Source: Chrysophaeum taylorii (Eukaryota > Sar > Pelagophyceae > Pelagomonadales > Pelagomonadaceae). From it: 64,000 nt of DNA. The stretch spans positions 1 through 64,000 of the forward strand of contig JAQMWT010000046.1 in assembly GCA_029834535.1 (NCBI GenBank). The letters run 5' to 3'. A program made the position numbers and the translations under genes. A model generated the notes under the pieces. It worked only from the letters and a program-made list of their open reading frames with translations, did no database searches and had not been told where the DNA came from. Position 1 is the stretch's first letter; each line of letters begins with the position of its first letter. This document shows, one piece after another, positions 8,920 through 18,151 of this stretch.

Positions 8920-9326
8920 ACAAAACCACCCACATCCTTCATGCCCGCCCCACACACCCCCCTCTTAGCAGTCGACCTTTAAGGACAAACAAACTCTTAG
9001 CAGTCGACATTTAAAGACAAACAAACAGACAAACAGACAGACAATGCTCCCCACACACACCCCCCTCTTAGCAATCGACATTTAAAGACAGAAAATCTGG
9101 GACGGACGTTGTCTGTCTCGTTCTCAGAACAAACTCAGAAGCCAGCCAGCCAGCAAGCCAGGGGTTATTATTTAGGATTAATATAATAAAGCGTGTACCT
9201 TGTCGACTGCATGCAGGGTTTAGGACGAGTAAACTCACATATGGCGCGAAAAAAGCCCGACTCCCAAAAAAATCACCACCGTACGAAGGATTCCGCCTGA
9301 ACGGACGAAAAGGGTTTTAGTAAGGG

Positions 9327-9965
9327 ATGGCAATGATTTGGTGTTTTCTTGCAGCGGCGCATCGTGCTGCTGCTGCGGCGGTCGTCGTCTCGAGACGTTT
9401 GTTGGTGGTGCGCAGCCTGCCGATATTGGCGCCTAGTGTTGCGCACGCCGACTGGCGCGAAAAAACTGCCCTCGCCCCCTTGGGTCCCGCGACGCGGGAC
9501 TTGGGGGCCAAAGCCACTGGACTCTCCCGCGAGGAGATGGCACGGAGACTCATCGCCGCCGCAACGCGCGGCGCGACGGGTGGAGGGGGGTACCTCGTGT
9601 CGGGGGACATCGATTACGCAATTTTCGCCGATGACTGTCGCTTCGTGGACCCGACAAACGACGTGACTTCCCTCGCCCGATACAGCAAAGCCCTCTCGCT
9701 CCTCTTCGACCCCTCCGCGACCGGCCAGACCGTGAGCCTCGTCGGGGAACCGAGGGTGGAGGGTGACCAGGTCACCGCAACCCTCCACGTCTCGCCGGGT
9801 GTGCTCAAGTTGCCCTGGCGGCCGAGAATACGCGCCTTCGACACGTATATCACGTGGCACCTCCGTCCCGAGGACGGCCTCGTGGGGCTCCAGGAGCAAA
9901 CCTGGTCCATCTCCGCAGCAGAAGCCCTATACGAGACCTTCTTCGGCGTCGTCCTACTACACTAA
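9327..9965 (+). CDS. DUF2358-type (NTF2-fold) predicted thylakoid-lumen protein
   Basis: A 212-residue protein. The N-terminus combines a hydrophobic signal-like segment (MIWCFLAAAHRAAAAAVVV) with an SRRLLVVRSLPILAPSVAHA stretch that looks like a twin-arginine lumen-targeting signal ending in an AxA cleavage site; a bipartite leader of this kind fits import into a complex plastid and then the lumen. The mature part has the DUF2358 pattern: YAIFADDCRFVDPTND, an LFDP block, WRPRIRAFDTYITWHL, then a QTWSISAAEALYETFF tail. Members are conserved in plants and algae with unknown function. The next frame starts only 15 bp after the TAA and in the same phase. Confidence 0.75.
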   Translation: MAMIWCFLAAAHRAAAAAVVVSRRLLVVRSLPILAPSVAHADWREKTALAPLGPATRDLGAKATGLSREEMARRLIAAATRGATGGGGYLVSGDIDYAIFADDCRFVDPTNDVTSLARYSKALSLLFDPSATGQTVSLVGEPRVEGDQVTATLHVSPGVLKLPWRPRIRAFDTYITWHLRPEDGLVGLQEQTWSISAAEALYETFFGVVLLH

Positions 9966-9980
9966 ACCCGCAAAGATACA

Positions 9981-10877
9981 ATGGAACTTATTAGTGAGAA
10001 GCGCAGGAAGGTCCGCGAAGCCGTCGCCGCCGAGATATTGGCCGAGTACAAGGAGAAGCCCGAAGCGACGAAGAAAGATCCCGTGCGCAAGAAGCGGTTG
10101 TTCGCTCGGCAGCGGCGGTACTTTGGGTGTTGCTACGCGCGTAGCGTCCACGAAGCCGTCGTCGACGGAGACGGCCATTCGATACTTCGACAGATCACCA
10201 AGGCCCAGGAGAGGGACGAGGCGAAGATCCGACGATTAGGGGGGGTCGAGCGCGCCGAAAACTACAGCGAGGACCCCGAAAAGGGATTCGTTGGGGGCGC
10301 GACGGTGATCGCGAACGCTTACGACGTTGCGGGTCGCACTCCGCTATCGCTCGCGATCAAGGCCGAAAGGGAGGACCTGGCCGCTTTGCTGCTGACGCTT
10401 CAAGCGAACCCGAACAAGGGTGAGCGGTGCGACGCGGCGACGGGCGCGACGCCGCTCGCGACCGCGATTTTTGCCGATCTTCCCGCGACGGCTCTCGAGC
10501 TGACGAGGTACGACTGCGACGTCGACGTCCCCAATCGCTCGGGAATGTCGCCCCTCATGCTCGCCTGCTTGGTTGGGGACGTCGACGTCGCCGGCATGTT
10601 GCTCGAGCACAAAGCGGACCCCGATGCCCGCGACGACGCCGGATGGACGCCGCTGACGTACGCGGCGTACGGCGGCCACCTCGCCTGCGTCAAGCTCGTC
10701 TTGGACGCGGGCGCCGACCACCGCGCCAAGGACCGCAACGGTCACACGGCCAAGGACTGGGCCTTCTACATGCGTGTTTCCGCGCGACGACCCTCCTCCG
10801 GGACCGTCATCAACAGCCACGGGACGTGCGAGGCGTACCTCGAGACCTACCGGCCCAAACTCGTCGGGGATTGGTAG
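9981..10877 (+). CDS. Ankyrin-repeat protein
   Basis: 298 residues. A basic N-terminal region (to about residue 55) is followed by a linker and at least four ankyrin repeats between about residues 85 and 265. The clearest are GRTPLSLAIKAEREDLAALLL, GMSPLMLACLVGDVDVAGMLL and GWTPLTYAAYGGHLACVKLVL; the last repeat is degenerate (NGHTAKDWAFYM). Ankyrin repeats mediate protein-protein contact; the partner is unknown. The ATG lies 15 bp downstream of the stop of the lumen-protein gene and in the same reading phase, which is extremely tight for separately transcribed eukaryotic genes. The gene converges on the coiled-coil gene at 10926, with 48 bp between stops. Confidence 0.8.
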   Translation: MELISEKRRKVREAVAAEILAEYKEKPEATKKDPVRKKRLFARQRRYFGCCYARSVHEAVVDGDGHSILRQITKAQERDEAKIRRLGGVERAENYSEDPEKGFVGGATVIANAYDVAGRTPLSLAIKAEREDLAALLLTLQANPNKGERCDAATGATPLATAIFADLPATALELTRYDCDVDVPNRSGMSPLMLACLVGDVDVAGMLLEHKADPDARDDAGWTPLTYAAYGGHLACVKLVLDAGADHRAKDRNGHTAKDWAFYMRVSARRPSSGTVINSHGTCEAYLETYRPKLVGDW

Positions 10878-10925
10878 CTCAATACTACTACGTAATGGGG
10901 AAGCGAAACACGCGCCCCAGCCTAC

Positions 10926-11495
10926 TCACACAACAACGGCCTCGCGCTCCTTGGCCTTTTGCTCGGCATAGGCCTCTGCCTCTGCGCGCATGGAAGCGAG
11001 GAGCGATTTCGCCGCGAGCGCCGCGCTCGGGTTAGAGGTGGTCGTCTCCTTTCGCGGCGGCGTCACTTTCACCTGGCTCAAAAGGTGGTCGAGACGATCG
11101 CGGGGCTTCTGTTCGGTCGCGTAGGCGCGCGCCTGCGAGCGGATAGCCTCGATAGTTATCTTAGCTGCCGCGTTCGCCGGCGCGCCGTCGTCCTCTTTGT
11201 CATCAGAAGTTTCTGAAAAGGTGTCGAGGGAGCGCGCGACGGAGGGCGTCACGACGCCCGCCGACTCCATCAACTCCGCATACGAGGGCGCCTTCTCGGC
11301 GACGTCCGTACCGTCGTCGACGAGATGAACCAGCGAGCTCATCACCACGTCATCGGTGCTGGGAGACTCCTCGGGGGCGAGGTCCTCCTGCTCGTCGATC
11401 TGCCGCTTCAACACTTCTCCCTCGCGCTGCGCCTTCTCGAGGAGACGCTTCAGGCGCTCGCGCTCGACATCCATGGCCACGAGGTCGCTCCTCAT
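10926..11495 (-). CDS. Small coiled-coil protein, unknown function
   Basis: 189 residues starting at a clear ATG at 11495. Residues 1-40 form a charged helix ([25 protein letters not shown] split around the Met) likely to be coiled coil; the middle is acidic and Ser/Thr-rich; the C-terminal third repeats a short helical motif ([16 protein letters not shown] and [18 protein letters not shown]), an internal duplication. No signal peptide or membrane span. It is divergent from the bS16 gene with 83 bp between start codons, so the two may share a promoter. No family recognised. Confidence 0.65.
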   Translation of the reverse strand: MRSDLVAMDVERERLKRLLEKAQREGEVLKRQIDEQEDLAPEESPSTDDVVMSSLVHLVDDGTDVAEKAPSYAELMESAGVVTPSVARSLDTFSETSDDKEDDGAPANAAAKITIEAIRSQARAYATEQKPRDRLDHLLSQVKVTPPRKETTTSNPSAALAAKSLLASMRAEAEAYAEQKAKEREAVVV

Positions 11496-11578
11496 TATCT
11501 ATCTACTCTGAGATTAATAATTTTTCCTTTTTGAGGCGTTTAAAAATCGCCTCAACCGCAAGTTGCGGGAGGGTAAGC
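11496..11578. promoter_or_regulatory. Short bidirectional intergenic promoter region (inferred)
   Basis: 83 bp separating the start codons of two divergent genes. It is the most AT-rich stretch here (ATTAATAATTTTTCCTTTTT and TTTAAAAAT) in a GC-rich neighbourhood, as expected for a compact bidirectional promoter. No specific factor site is recognised. Confidence 0.4.
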
Positions 11579-12062
11579 ATGATTTTGGCCGCCGCGAGGA
11601 CGCTCGCGGTTCCGAGGGCCGTCCAGATGACAGCCTCGAGGGAGATGGTCAGGCTGAGGCTGGCGCGCTTCGGCCGCAAGCACCGTCCCTTCTACCGCAT
11701 TGTCGTGGCCGACGCCAAGGCACCCCGCGACGGACGCCACATCGAAAGGGTATGCCACTCGCGCGGTCGGTCCCCCGTCTCACCTCCGCACAGGTCGGAA
11801 CCTACGACCCCATCCCGGCACAGGACGGCATCAAGGAGGTCAGGCTCAACGTCCAGCGCATCAAGTACTGGCTCTCCGTCGGCGCCCAGCCGACCAAGCG
11901 CGTCGCGTGAGCTCCGTCTTCCGGCGTAGACGCCCTCCTCATCTTTCCCGCAGGTGGCTCCTGGGCAAGGCGGAGGTACTCCCGCCGACACCACGAGTAA
12001 TGCCGTTTTCCGAGGCCCGCCCTGCCACTGCGAAACTGCCGAGCCCAACGCATGGGGCGTAA
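11579..12062 (+). CDS. Organellar ribosomal protein bS16 (three exons)
   Basis: Exons are 11579-11749, 11794-11906 and 11954-12062, giving 130 residues. Both introns are tiny (44 and 47 nt) with GTATGC...CACAG and GTGAGC...CGCAG borders. The core has the S16 signature [20 protein letters not shown], then [14 protein letters not shown], then VGTYDP, then [24 protein letters not shown] (split here at the second splice site). S16 is an early-binding 30S protein. The 23-residue leader ([23 protein letters not shown]) is Arg/Ala-rich without acidic residues until its end, suggesting mitochondrial import, though plastid import cannot be excluded. Splicing is inferred from conserved protein continuity. 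Confidence 0.88.
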
Positions 12063-12324
12063 GTAAACGCCGTGGCGCTCGGGCGGGTGCGCCATCGTTC
12101 CTTGATGTTGAGTCCTCCATGTGGGGACCCACGGGGGGCGTTGGTTTGGATGCGCACCAGGTGGTAAGTATCTTCCGACGCGAAACGGCGGTTCCACGGC
12201 ACGCGGGCAGCGTGGTGGCCAGCGGGGGGGTCGGCGCTCTCAAGATATATATATATCGATGGTCCCCAGGCCGTGGCGAAAAAGCCGGGTTGTTGTAAAG
12301 TTTTGAGATCTGCACTGATCGTGT

Positions 12325-12610
12325 GCGCACTGTGCGTGACGGAGCGTCGTTCGGAGGAGGCAACCTCGGTTGTGCTTTAACGCAAACCATGGAGGAGGAT
12401 GTGGCGAGGATGAGACCGACGTATCCGTAGTCCGCTTGCTTCCCTTGTGCGGAAATTAAATATTTATCTCAAAGCAAAAACGAATTATTATCGAGCTCGG
12501 GAAAAAAATTGACCCTTAAAAACAAAAACGGAATATGACGTCTAAGTCGGAGAGGTCGACATCATCTTCGTAGGTCGTCGTCGGGTTGTTGTTTTAGAGA
12601 ACGTCTGCAA
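12325..12610 (-). mobile_element. Degenerate LINE reverse-transcriptase fragment
   Basis: Shares blocks in the same order with 61812-62140: the ACTGTGCGTGA...CAACCTCGGTT block, a GGAGGAGGATG...GAGGATGAGA block and, further on, GGAGAGGT...CATC..CGTAGGT. In the better-preserved copy these encode LINE RT C-terminal motifs on the minus strand. Here no frame is left. Confidence 0.55.
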
Positions 12611-13247
12611 AAGATCGGGAAAAAAACGCCGGTAGCGCCGGAAACAATCGGAAGCCCACTCTACAGTGGAGCGCATGGATGGGGCGTAAGAGTCCTCCTG
12701 TGGAACACCGATCTTCGATAGCACTGCCCATAGTTGTTCATGCGGGACACTGTCGAATTAATTAATTAATGAATCAATCAATAGGACCCACCTTTTTTTC
12801 ATACCATGCTCATAACGCTTCTTCAGTGCGTTTGTCTTCGGGCAAAATTTTGGGAGCGACGAGGCTCCGGTATTCGAAAGCTGCACCGCGGATCCTGGTC
12901 GAGCTCAGCGGAAATGACACCGAGACGCGCACGTCTGACGTTGGAGATAATCTTCTTCGCAAGCATCGTGCCTGCTATGAACCATATACCTGGCAGCGAA
13001 AAAAAAAAGGACACCACATTCCTTCTTGGGTAAAATAAATAAATGAGAAGGAAGTAACCAACAACCCGAATGTTCCTAGGATAGGTGTTGTTCTTTCCTG
13101 GGCCATACTTTCTTTTTGGGGGACCAGAAAATCGGGTTTAAATAAAATTACAATAAACTCATTAACTTTAGGATAAAGTAAAATTCATTTGAAGCACGTT
13201 GGGCTGAACGAAAACTAACGCCCTTTTCCGTGGGCGTTAACGCCCTT
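12611..13247. other. Intergenic stretch, no gene recognised
   Basis: AT-richer DNA containing an (AATT) run at about 12758 and a poly-A stretch near 13001. The last ~60 bp before the MYB gene contain a short inverted repeat around AACGCCC...GGGCGTT (13217-13240) that could form a hairpin in the 5' leader. Confidence 0.4.
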
Positions 13248-14165
13248 ATGACATCGAACCCTGTTGGCATCGTCAAGCCCATCATGCCATTGGAGGAGCC
13301 CAAGGAGCGCAACGACGAGGTCGCTTCAGTCGTCTCTTCGATGTTCCCGCCCTCATTGCACACCAACAAGTCGCTCTCGTCGTCGTCAAGCAAGAAACTG
13401 CATTTTTTCGTTGGGTGCCCCGAGCTATCCCAAAAGGCGCTCGTCGTCATCGACGAGCGGCACACGATACGGCAAGTGGGGCGTAAGGCGGCGCGCATGT
13501 TTCGTCGCGAAGACGCGGCGGCTTCGGTATCGCTCTGGCAGGAGTTTGGCGGCCGCACGGAGCTCGCGCTACTCGACGACGACGACACCATCGGCGATGT
13601 CATGGCCGCCGTCGGCGGCTTGGACGCCGACGAGTGCCGCTTTGTGGTGGCCTTTGGCTCACACATTGACGACGACAACGACGACGAGCTGCCATCGCCA
13701 CCGAATCCATCGGTCGCCGCGCCGGCCGCGTGTCCCGCGGGTCCCGCGACGCGCCAGGGCCACGTCAAGCGCCGTTGGACAGCCTGGGAGGACGACCAAC
13801 TTCGACGAGCCGTCGTCTCGGGCGGACCCGTCCGGTGGTCCACCATCGCGCAGAACCTCGGCACGCGCGATGCCAAGCAGTGCCGCGACCGCTGGCAGTA
13901 CCAGCTCAATCCCCAGATAAAAAAGGGCAGGTGGACCCCCGACGAGGACGCGCGCATCATGTCCCTTCCCCAGGGCCAGTGGGCCAAGGTGGTTCACGCC
14001 TTTCCCGGTCGCACCGACATGGCTATTAAAAATCGCTACCATGCACTTATCCGCCGCAAACGTCGCGCCGCCGACATGGCCTCCTCGGGGGGATCCAATA
14101 AGGGCGACGACGACGACGAGGACGAGGACGATGACGACGAGGACGGTTCCCCGCTGTGCGCCTGA
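13248..14165 (+). CDS. R2R3-type MYB DNA-binding protein
   Basis: 305 residues from the first ATG at 13248. Two MYB/SANT repeats lie at about residues 175-275: repeat one RRWTAWEDDQLRRAV...W..IAQNLGTRDAKQCRDRW, repeat two KGRWTPDEDARIM...WAKVVHAFPGRTDMAIKNRYHALI. The regularly spaced Trp residues and the basic recognition helices are intact, as in plant and protist R2R3 factors. The N-terminal half contains a possible PB1-like segment (alternating DDDDTIGDV and basic patches); the C-terminus is a long Asp/Glu tract that may be an activation region. Expected role is sequence-specific nuclear transcription control; targets unknown. Intronless. Confidence 0.88.
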   Translation: MTSNPVGIVKPIMPLEEPKERNDEVASVVSSMFPPSLHTNKSLSSSSSKKLHFFVGCPELSQKALVVIDERHTIRQVGRKAARMFRREDAAASVSLWQEFGGRTELALLDDDDTIGDVMAAVGGLDADECRFVVAFGSHIDDDNDDELPSPPNPSVAAPAACPAGPATRQGHVKRRWTAWEDDQLRRAVVSGGPVRWSTIAQNLGTRDAKQCRDRWQYQLNPQIKKGRWTPDEDARIMSLPQGQWAKVVHAFPGRTDMAIKNRYHALIRRKRRAADMASSGGSNKGDDDDEDEDDDDEDGSPLCA

Positions 14166-14404
14166 TTATGGTTTTCGATTTTGACTACTTGGGGAAGACA
14201 TCCCTCCTCCCGTCGTCGTAGCTCTGTCTCTCGATAGGTCGCACGTTTAAAAATATGTTTATCTCTCCTCTAAAAGAGTAAGACCGACCCGACGAAGCGT
14301 CCGGAGAGTCAAAAACTACGCCCTCCTCCTCCTCGTCGTCGTTCCTGGATGATGTTCCCGACTGCGTAATTTTTTCCTGAGGAATCGAGCTCGTATTGAC
14401 GAAC

Positions 14405-15196
14405 CTAGACCACCGCGGTGGCTCGGGGGATATTCTCATCATAAGCACCAGGTTGGTGGTCCTCCCCAACGGCGGTGAAAGCAGCAACGACGGTCGTCGC
14501 GGCGACAACTTGCGGCACGACGGGAGTGCATTTCGTATCATTGCCGAGCCGCATCAAGCGGCGAATCGTCCTCGGAGACGAGAGGCGGCGGCGTGGCAAC
14601 AAAACCACCCCGTCCTCTTGAACGCGCTTATTGTCGAGTTGTTTGAAGGCGGACCTGACGTAGGAGCTGACGATGCAACAAAAAAGCACGCTCCAGAGTG
14701 CGGCCAGAGCAGTCGCGACGAGCCGGTCGGCGAGCGTCAACAAACACGCCCACGTTGCGGTCGCGAGGCACACGAATCCCGCGATGCGTTTCGCGAGGGC
14801 ATGTCGCGCTGCCCGCGTCGCCGCGCGCTCGGACCCCACCGCGCCGACTTTGAGGAGACGTCGGCCGCGAAGAAGAAGAAGGTACCTGACCTCTCGCCGC
14901 TCTTCGAGAGAACAACACGCAAAGTTTTTCTTGCAGACGAGGAGGGTGCGATCGCGGACCCAAAAGTAGATGGTGTGCCCTCTCACGACAGCCCACGTGA
15001 CCGTGCCCGTGGCCGCCCAGGTCTCGCATATCTTGAGCTTGACCCAGGCCTCGAAGATGTCGCACAGCAAGGCGAGCGAGGACGCGAAGAGCAGTTGCGC
15101 GAGAAACAGAGCGTGCAGCAAGGCCAACAACGCCCCCAAAGCGACGACGACCAGCGCCAGGCGCCAGAAGGTTTTTATGTCTTCCGTAGCTGCCAT
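14405..15196 (-). CDS. Multi-pass membrane protein, unknown function
   Basis: 263 residues from an ATG at 15196. An N-terminal long hydrophobic region (residues 11-50, room for one or two spans) is followed by a soluble, Arg-rich loop and two further spans near residues 140-190 (IAGFVCLATATWACLLTLA and TALAALWSVLFCCIVSSYV). A Cys-rich patch (CKKNFACCSL) sits in the loop. The C-terminus is uncertain: another minus-strand frame (14541-14185) with a DDEEEEG tract overlaps and could be a further exon, but no splice pair in phase is convincing. Divergent from the HAD gene, 98 bp apart. Family not recognised. Confidence 0.6.
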   Translation of the reverse strand: MAATEDIKTFWRLALVVVALGALLALLHALFLAQLLFASSLALLCDIFEAWVKLKICETWAATGTVTWAVVRGHTIYFWVRDRTLLVCKKNFACCSLEERREVRYLLLLRGRRLLKVGAVGSERAATRAARHALAKRIAGFVCLATATWACLLTLADRLVATALAALWSVLFCCIVSSYVRSAFKQLDNKRVQEDGVVLLPRRRLSSPRTIRRLMRLGNDTKCTPVVPQVVAATTVVAAFTAVGEDHQPGAYDENIPRATAVV

Positions 15197-15294
15197 GCCC
15201 TTCTTCTGATTGTTTTGAGTTCCCTATGATCAACCGTGTCTTTCAAAAGACATAGCTCACCGCCCTTTCTCCCCTTAACCCCCCTCTACCCCAA

Positions 15295-16077
15295 ATGCTT
15301 ATCGCGGTGGTCGTATCTTCGGTCGCGGCGTTGAGAGTCGTGACGTTCGACCTGGACGACACGCTGTGGCCGACAGAGCCCGTTGTCCAAGCTGCGAACG
15401 GCGCGCTCGAGGTCGCCATGGCGAGCGTGGGCGTCGCGGGCGTGGATTCGGCGACAATGCAAGCGCGAATAAAGCTGTGCCGCGACGAGGCCGACGGCAC
15501 GTACAGCGAGCTACGGAGACGCGCGATCGCGAGCCTCGTGCCGGAGGGGGTAGACGCGGACGCGCTGTTTGCCGTGTGGCTCGCGGCGCGGCACCGCGCG
15601 TCGGCGGAGCTTCTGTTTGACGGCGTCGTCGACGCGCTCCGGGAGATTCGGTCGGATTTTGTGATTGGCGCGATCACCAACGGCCGCGGCAATCCTCGCG
15701 AGATGCCGGCGCTTCGAGATTACTTCGACTTTTGCGTGAGTGGTGAGGACATGTTTCCCCACCGCAAGCCTTCGCCCCGAATCTTCGAGGCGGCTCTCGA
15801 AGTGGCGAGACGACACGGGGGCGATGTGGGGTGGTGGGTCCACGTGGGCGACGACCTCGTCAACGACGTCCAGGGAGCGGCTGCTGTTGGGGCGCGCACC
15901 GTTTGGTTCGACGATCCCAATCATTTTGGGGACGCGGGGTTCACGACAAAGTCGCCGGCGGAGCGCGCGGAACGCCAGGCGCGCGCGGCGCAGATTCTCG
16001 CCTCCGAGGTCGTCGGCGCGCGCATCCTGTCGATCCCCCAACTCCCGGGGACGCTTAAAGGGTTTGGGAGTTATTAG
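15295..16077 (+). CDS. HAD-superfamily hydrolase (subfamily I phosphatase-like)
   Basis: 260 residues with all four HAD motifs: I FDLDDTLW with the nucleophile at Asp19 and acid/base Asp21; II TNGRGN; III the Lys in PHRKPSPRIFEAAL; IV HVGDDLVNDVQGAAAVGA with the metal-binding acidic pair. The helical cap lies between motifs I and II, fitting subfamily IA (haloacid dehalogenase/phosphoglycolate-phosphatase-like). Probable substrate is a small phosphate ester; which one cannot be read from sequence. The first ~13 residues are hydrophobic (MLIAVVVSSVAAL) and could be a short leader, but motif I begins immediately after, so an uncleaved cytosolic protein is also possible. Confidence 0.88.
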   Translation: MLIAVVVSSVAALRVVTFDLDDTLWPTEPVVQAANGALEVAMASVGVAGVDSATMQARIKLCRDEADGTYSELRRRAIASLVPEGVDADALFAVWLAARHRASAELLFDGVVDALREIRSDFVIGAITNGRGNPREMPALRDYFDFCVSGEDMFPHRKPSPRIFEAALEVARRHGGDVGWWVHVGDDLVNDVQGAAAVGARTVWFDDPNHFGDAGFTTKSPAERAERQARAAQILASEVVGARILSIPQLPGTLKGFGSY

Positions 16078-16123
16078 CTCAAGAATAGAGCGCAGGCAAC
16101 CGTTGCGCGGGGTTAGTGTGTTG

Positions 16124-16825
16124 ATGGTTTGTGCTGGCGTCCGCAGGTTGTTTGTTGGAGCGTTGGTGGGTTTGAGTTCGCCGCCGTCGCCCGCGCGCGG
16201 CGCGCGGGGGGCCGCCGAGCTGGACCTCGAATACTACGCGCGCGGGGTCCTGGGCCTCGACCGGCAGAGAGACATTTTCTCTCTCCGCGAACCGCGGGAG
16301 GAACCGCGAGCGTCGCCGCGTCGCAGCGTCGATCCAGGCTTCGCCGCCGCCGTCGTCGCGGCGCTCGGAGAAACCGGCGATGATCTTGAAACCGCGTGCC
16401 GGCGGTTCTACGAGAAGCTGAGCCCTGATGCAGCGAGCGTCGGTGACCGCCTCTTCGCCCGCGCGAACGCCGGGCAAGGCGAACTTCGAGACGCGGCGCA
16501 GGAAATTGTCGACGCATATTCGAGCGCTGGGTGGATCGAGAGCGGCGTCGTCGCGTTTAGCGATGGGGATAACGATGACCCCGAGCCTCGCGCGCTCCAG
16601 GTGACCTTGAAGGGGCCAATCACGGCCCCCGTCGCGGCATCCCTCGAGCAACAGAAGGGGATTGCCTACCACCCCGACCTCGTCGGTCTCACGATCGCCT
16701 CCTTGTGTCGACGCCGAAACCTCAACCCCGCCTTTGACGAGTATCTCCTCGACGACACCTACAAAACGGATCCCCGCGCCTTCGTCGCCTCCTCTGTCCT
16801 GCTCCTTTTCCCCATCTTGGATTAG
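16124..16825 (+). CDS. Predicted plastid-targeted protein, unknown function
   Basis: 233 residues starting at the first ATG after the HAD gene (gap 46 bp, same strand). The N-terminus (VRRLFVGALVGLSSPPSPARGARGA) looks like a signal/transit leader with an AxA-like end before ELDLEYYARGVLGLD, a pattern seen in lumenal or stromal proteins of algae. The mature part is helical and acidic with a C-terminal segment LDDTYKTDPRAFVASSVLLLFP. No domain recognised. The short spacing to the HAD gene suggests compact gene packing rather than an operon. Confidence 0.55.
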   Translation: MVCAGVRRLFVGALVGLSSPPSPARGARGAAELDLEYYARGVLGLDRQRDIFSLREPREEPRASPRRSVDPGFAAAVVAALGETGDDLETACRRFYEKLSPDAASVGDRLFARANAGQGELRDAAQEIVDAYSSAGWIESGVVAFSDGDNDDPEPRALQVTLKGPITAPVAASLEQQKGIAYHPDLVGLTIASLCRRRNLNPAFDEYLLDDTYKTDPRAFVASSVLLLFPILD

Positions 16826-17190
16826 TTCGACGACGACGTAAAAGGATTATCATCAGACTGAACGACCGCCGATGCGAGTGGGCTCTTTATTTTTCTACAA
16901 GGACTTCTTTTTTCTCCAAGCTAATAATAATGTGTGTTGGCGCCCGCAAAGCAACCTGCCCAAGAGGAATATTTTTGATCTGTGTTCTCAGAACTACTAA
17001 ACCTGCCCGTCCCCATAAAGTCTTTTTTTTTTTTTTTTTCTCGACTAGTTAACTCCCACTGAGAATCGTAAAGTACCTCGAAGGACGTAGATTTATCCAG
17101 GTTTTCCGAAGTACAAGTTGCGGACATACTAAAGTTTGTTTATAATTAAAATATTGTCGGTTGCCTTGTTCCTTGAAGTCCCACCATCCA
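16826..17190. other. Intergenic, T-rich
   Basis: About 360 bp with a run of 17 T near 17022-17039 and AT-rich flanks before the next gene. No gene or element recognised. Confidence 0.5.
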
Positions 17191-18045
17191 ATGTGGCACC
17201 CTGGATGGCAGTGGACAGCCTGGGGCTGGCAGCGCGTAGAGGCCTGGCATTGTCCTCCCCCGCCTCGCGGCTGCACGTGCTCTCTCTGTGGCCGCTCGGA
17301 CATCCTCGTCGGAGCCTCTCGGAAGGAAGCTCGACCATTCGTTTTGCGGGACCTCGCGGCCATCAACGCGGCGCTCGCGCTCAGGGGCCGCGACCCAATT
17401 CCGCAAAAAGTCCTCGACCGCAGACTCTGGAAGTGTCAGGCTTGCTGGAAGGCAATGGACCAGGCGGCCAAGCGGTTGGACACCCACGCCAACCACTACG
17501 AACCCGCGCGGAACCGAGGCAGGGCCCCAAAGAAGCCCAAGCCCGCCAGCGACAGCGAGAGGGGCTGCCACCTCCGAGCCCCGGATGGGACCGCCCTCGA
17601 GAGGGACGTCATCCTCACCTTCGTCAAGGCAAAGCCCTCGTCTGTCGATGACGCCGTCGCCGCCCTCATCGCCGGGCAGCACCAAGCCTCCCCGAATAAG
17701 AAGCCCCCGTCGCCATCAAACTCCGCGCGAAGCACCTCTTCCTGGACCAGTTTGCTCTCAAGCGCCGACGCGGAGCGCACCAGGCTCGCGCAGTCCGAGG
17801 CCCAGCACCAGTACCACCAGCGGCAGCATGACTTTATCCCAGCGACGTCTCCCCTTGCCCCCGCTTGCACGACCCCGACGCGCGGAAACACCACCACCAC
17901 CACCACCACCACCACCACTACCACCACCGATGTCGACAACGACCCACACCTCTCCCCTCCGACTCCGCAGGAGAAGCGTCCTCTGCAGCGTGGACCTCGC
18001 TACATATCCACCTTGCTCCCGAAGCGACCGCGCCTCGGCGATTGA
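17191..18045 (+). CDS. CxxC zinc-ribbon-like protein with low-complexity tail
   Basis: 284 residues from the first ATG at 17191. Residues about 25-100 hold a pair of CxxC motifs (CTCSLCGRSD and WKCQACWKAM) separated by about 45 residues with His near the second, consistent with one structural zinc site. The rest is Lys/Pro/Ser-rich and ends in a (ACC)n-encoded poly-Thr run and a basic tail (PKRPRLGD) that could be a nuclear signal. A trinucleotide repeat makes its length likely to vary. Role unknown; a nuclear nucleic-acid-associated protein is a guess. Confidence 0.5.
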   Translation: MWHPGWQWTAWGWQRVEAWHCPPPPRGCTCSLCGRSDILVGASRKEARPFVLRDLAAINAALALRGRDPIPQKVLDRRLWKCQACWKAMDQAAKRLDTHANHYEPARNRGRAPKKPKPASDSERGCHLRAPDGTALERDVILTFVKAKPSSVDDAVAALIAGQHQASPNKKPPSPSNSARSTSSWTSLLSSADAERTRLAQSEAQHQYHQRQHDFIPATSPLAPACTTPTRGNTTTTTTTTTTTTTDVDNDPHLSPPTPQEKRPLQRGPRYISTLLPKRPRLGD

Positions 18046-18151
18046 ATTTAGGTGCCGTTTGATTTTTGTGCGCCGGCCGTTTCTGGCAACGGCCTCAAAA
18101 CACACCAGCAAACCCATAACCTCTGTGTTTTTGTTTGTGTTTGTAAAACCC

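Larger units (their letters stand above)
7800..9100. repeat. Minisatellite field built on the TTAGCAGTCGACATTTAAAGAC core
   Basis: The core CTTAGCAGTCGACATTTAAAG recurs at about 7880, 7998, 8050, 8122, 8540, 8965 (diverged), 8996 and 9068. It is usually preceded by CACATCCnTCATGCnCCCCACACACACCCCCC and followed by (ACAGACAAAC)n. A longer unit of roughly 155 bp (starting TTCGCCTGCCCCACGACTCG) is repeated at 8413 and 8570. The same core occurs inside the Helitron-like copies near 32990 and 37895. The unit therefore travels with, and is a landing site for, that family. Confidence 0.85.
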
